Below are positions 62,770-64,000 of a stretch of DNA of 64,000 bases, in pieces. The notes under the pieces were generated by a model. It made no database searches. It saw only the letters and a list, made by a program, of their open reading frames with translations, and was not told where the DNA came from. Source of the stretch: Curvibacter sp. GWA2_64_110 (GTDB taxonomy: Bacteria > Pseudomonadota > Gammaproteobacteria > Burkholderiales > Burkholderiaceae_C); NCBI GenBank assembly GCA_001797315.1, contig MGPC01000007.1, positions 124,001 to 188,000 of the forward strand, in the 5' to 3' direction. The number at the start of each line of letters is the position of its first letter. Position 1 is the first letter of the stretch. A program made the translations under genes and the position numbers.

Positions 62770-63759
62770 TTACTGATTGGTCTGGCTCTTGAACGAGCGA
62801 GCTAAGCTTGGCAACAGCTTCTTGGCTCGTGCAAGCTCCTTGCTGGTCAGCGTGCACTGCGGGCAGTCCGTGAGGCGTTCGACAGCTAGGTCGACGAACG
62901 CCCGGGCGCGAGCTGGCTGCGACTTTCTGCTGCCGAAGTACACAAAATAGCTGGCGATGTCCGGCATGTGGTCCAGCAGGATGGGCACCAACTGACCTGT
63001 ACGAATGTAGGGAGCAGCCGTGGACCCCGCCAATTGCCCCAGCACTTTGCCGGCCACCACAGCATGCAATTCCAGCACCTCGTCGTTGCTGATGATGGCC
63101 GGCACCACCGGTTGTTCGACCAGATGCCCGTCCAGCTTTACATGCCATGGTGCGAGCCTTCCGGTCGCCGGATGGCGAAACACGCTGCAGCGATGGGTGG
63201 ACAAGGCCGCCAGCGAGTCCGGCACACCGTAGCGCTCGAAATAGGCGGGCGCTCCACACACCACCAATTGCAGCGGAAACAGCCGTCGCGCAATCACTCC
63301 GTCGTCCGGCGAAGGCCCGAGCCGGAAGCCCACATCGACCCGGTCCTCCACCCAGTTGCCAACACGATCCTCCAGCAGCACATCGGGCTGGATGCCGGGA
63401 TAACGCTCACAGAACTCATCGATCAAGGACCAGAGGATGGGTTGAAACGTGGTGCGTGGGCCTGCGATACGCAGTGGACCGGCAAACTCGTCCCTGGTGG
63501 TCCTGGCCTTCTGCAGGGCGCGCTGCACCCCGAGCAAGGCCGGTTCCACATCTTCGAGCAGGCGTTGACCCGCATCGGTCAAAGACATGACTCGAGTGGT
63601 GCGGTGAAACAGCCGCACCTCGAGGTGCTTTTCCAGTTGCGCCAAGGCCTTGCTGGCGGCCTGGGGGCTGATGTTCAGTTCCAGTGCGGCCCGACGCAAA
63701 CTGCCCAACTCGGCAGCTTTGATGAAGGTGGACACGGACCTGATTTCATTGATGGCCAT
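62770..63759 (-). CDS. LysR-family transcriptional regulator
   Basis: The 329-residue protein has the N-terminal LysR winged helix at about 1-60 (TFIKAAELGSLRRAALELNI; SPQAASKALAQLEKHLEVRL) and a periplasmic-binding-protein-like effector domain at about 90-300 (GPLRIAGPRTTFQPILWSLI). It is divergent from the aldo/keto reductase gene, the usual layout when a LysR protein controls its neighbour. The effector is unknown, possibly an aldehyde or a redox signal. Confidence 0.9.
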   Translation of the reverse strand: MAINEIRSVSTFIKAAELGSLRRAALELNISPQAASKALAQLEKHLEVRLFHRTTRVMSLTDAGQRLLEDVEPALLGVQRALQKARTTRDEFAGPLRIAGPRTTFQPILWSLIDEFCERYPGIQPDVLLEDRVGNWVEDRVDVGFRLGPSPDDGVIARRLFPLQLVVCGAPAYFERYGVPDSLAALSTHRCSVFRHPATGRLAPWHVKLDGHLVEQPVVPAIISNDEVLELHAVVAGKVLGQLAGSTAAPYIRTGQLVPILLDHMPDIASYFVYFGSRKSQPARARAFVDLAVERLTDCPQCTLTSKELARAKKLLPSLARSFKSQTNQ

Positions 63760-63769
63760 AGATGGCTGA

Positions 63770-64000
<231 letters not shown>

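Overview
The window is a GC-rich stretch of a betaproteobacterial chromosome, most likely Burkholderiales and probably Comamonadaceae. This is judged from protein content, the gene neighbourhoods (purL/map/glnD/def; smc/zipA/ligA; dapC/dapD/pilus ATPase/dapE/prmB) and two kinds of short interspersed repeat that I associate with that family. I see no rRNA, tRNA, CRISPR array, prophage, or insertion sequence with a transposase. Most genes are housekeeping, and almost all of the sequence is coding.

Layout. 0.2-7.6 kb, plus strand: a Crp/Fnr-type regulator, selO-msrB (translationally coupled), yciB-bolA (coupled), a secreted parvulin followed by a clear intrinsic terminator, a secreted metallo-beta-lactamase-fold hydrolase and rlhA. 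7.6-16.9 kb: a small secreted protein, a 2-keto-4-pentenoate hydratase-like gene downstream of purL, then divergent map and glnD, with def convergent. 16.9-26.6 kb, minus strand: a Tat-type amidohydrolase, a chemoreceptor, and ligA-zipA-smc. 26.7-34 kb, plus strand: dapC, dapD, a PilT/PilU ATPase, dapE, prmB and an ABC-F ATPase; the last three overlap by 4 bases. 34-39.1 kb, minus strand: a chemotaxis cluster cheW - MCP - Aer-like PAS receptor - DnaQ-like exonuclease. 39.4-41.5 kb: the 4-hydroxybenzoate module, an IclR regulator divergent from pobA. 41.5-50.4 kb: an HTH-receiver regulator, a short CoA-transferase-like gene, a YgiQ-type radical SAM gene, an MgtC-like protein, coniferyl aldehyde dehydrogenase, a two-gene ChrA pair, a structured miniature element and a Rossmann/DUF2520 protein. 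50.4-52.0 kb, minus strand: five small genes in a row. 52.3-56.4 kb: an HD-GYP sensor protein, a cytosine-deaminase-like enzyme, a DEDDy exonuclease and small proteins. 56.5-62.6 kb, minus strand: a lipoprotein pair, a fadH-like 2,4-dienoyl-CoA reductase, a DUF4403 lipoprotein and a small secreted protein. 62.8-64 kb: a LysR regulator divergent from an aldo/keto reductase cut by the window end.

Functional themes are lysine/diaminopimelate biosynthesis (three dap genes), cell division and chromosome maintenance (smc, zipA, ligA), purine and nitrogen control (purL, glnD), protein maturation (map, def, prmB), taxis and c-di-GMP signalling (three MCPs, cheW, HD-GYP), and lignin-derived aromatic use (pobA, coniferyl aldehyde dehydrogenase, hydratase).

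I do not see a convincing new multi-gene system. The most interesting signals are at the DNA level. A short repeat family is embedded in frame inside purL and ligA, in opposite orientations. A second repeat encodes the same peptide pattern (AQGAPxxIAF) in LigA and DapE. A 272-bp TA-flanked element of nested inverted repeats lies between a chrA stop codon and the next start codon. Near-identical 18-bp palindromes lie upstream of an HD-GYP gene and a lipoprotein operon. Minus-10-like boxes sit 6-8 bases before the start codon of seven genes, suggesting leaderless transcripts.
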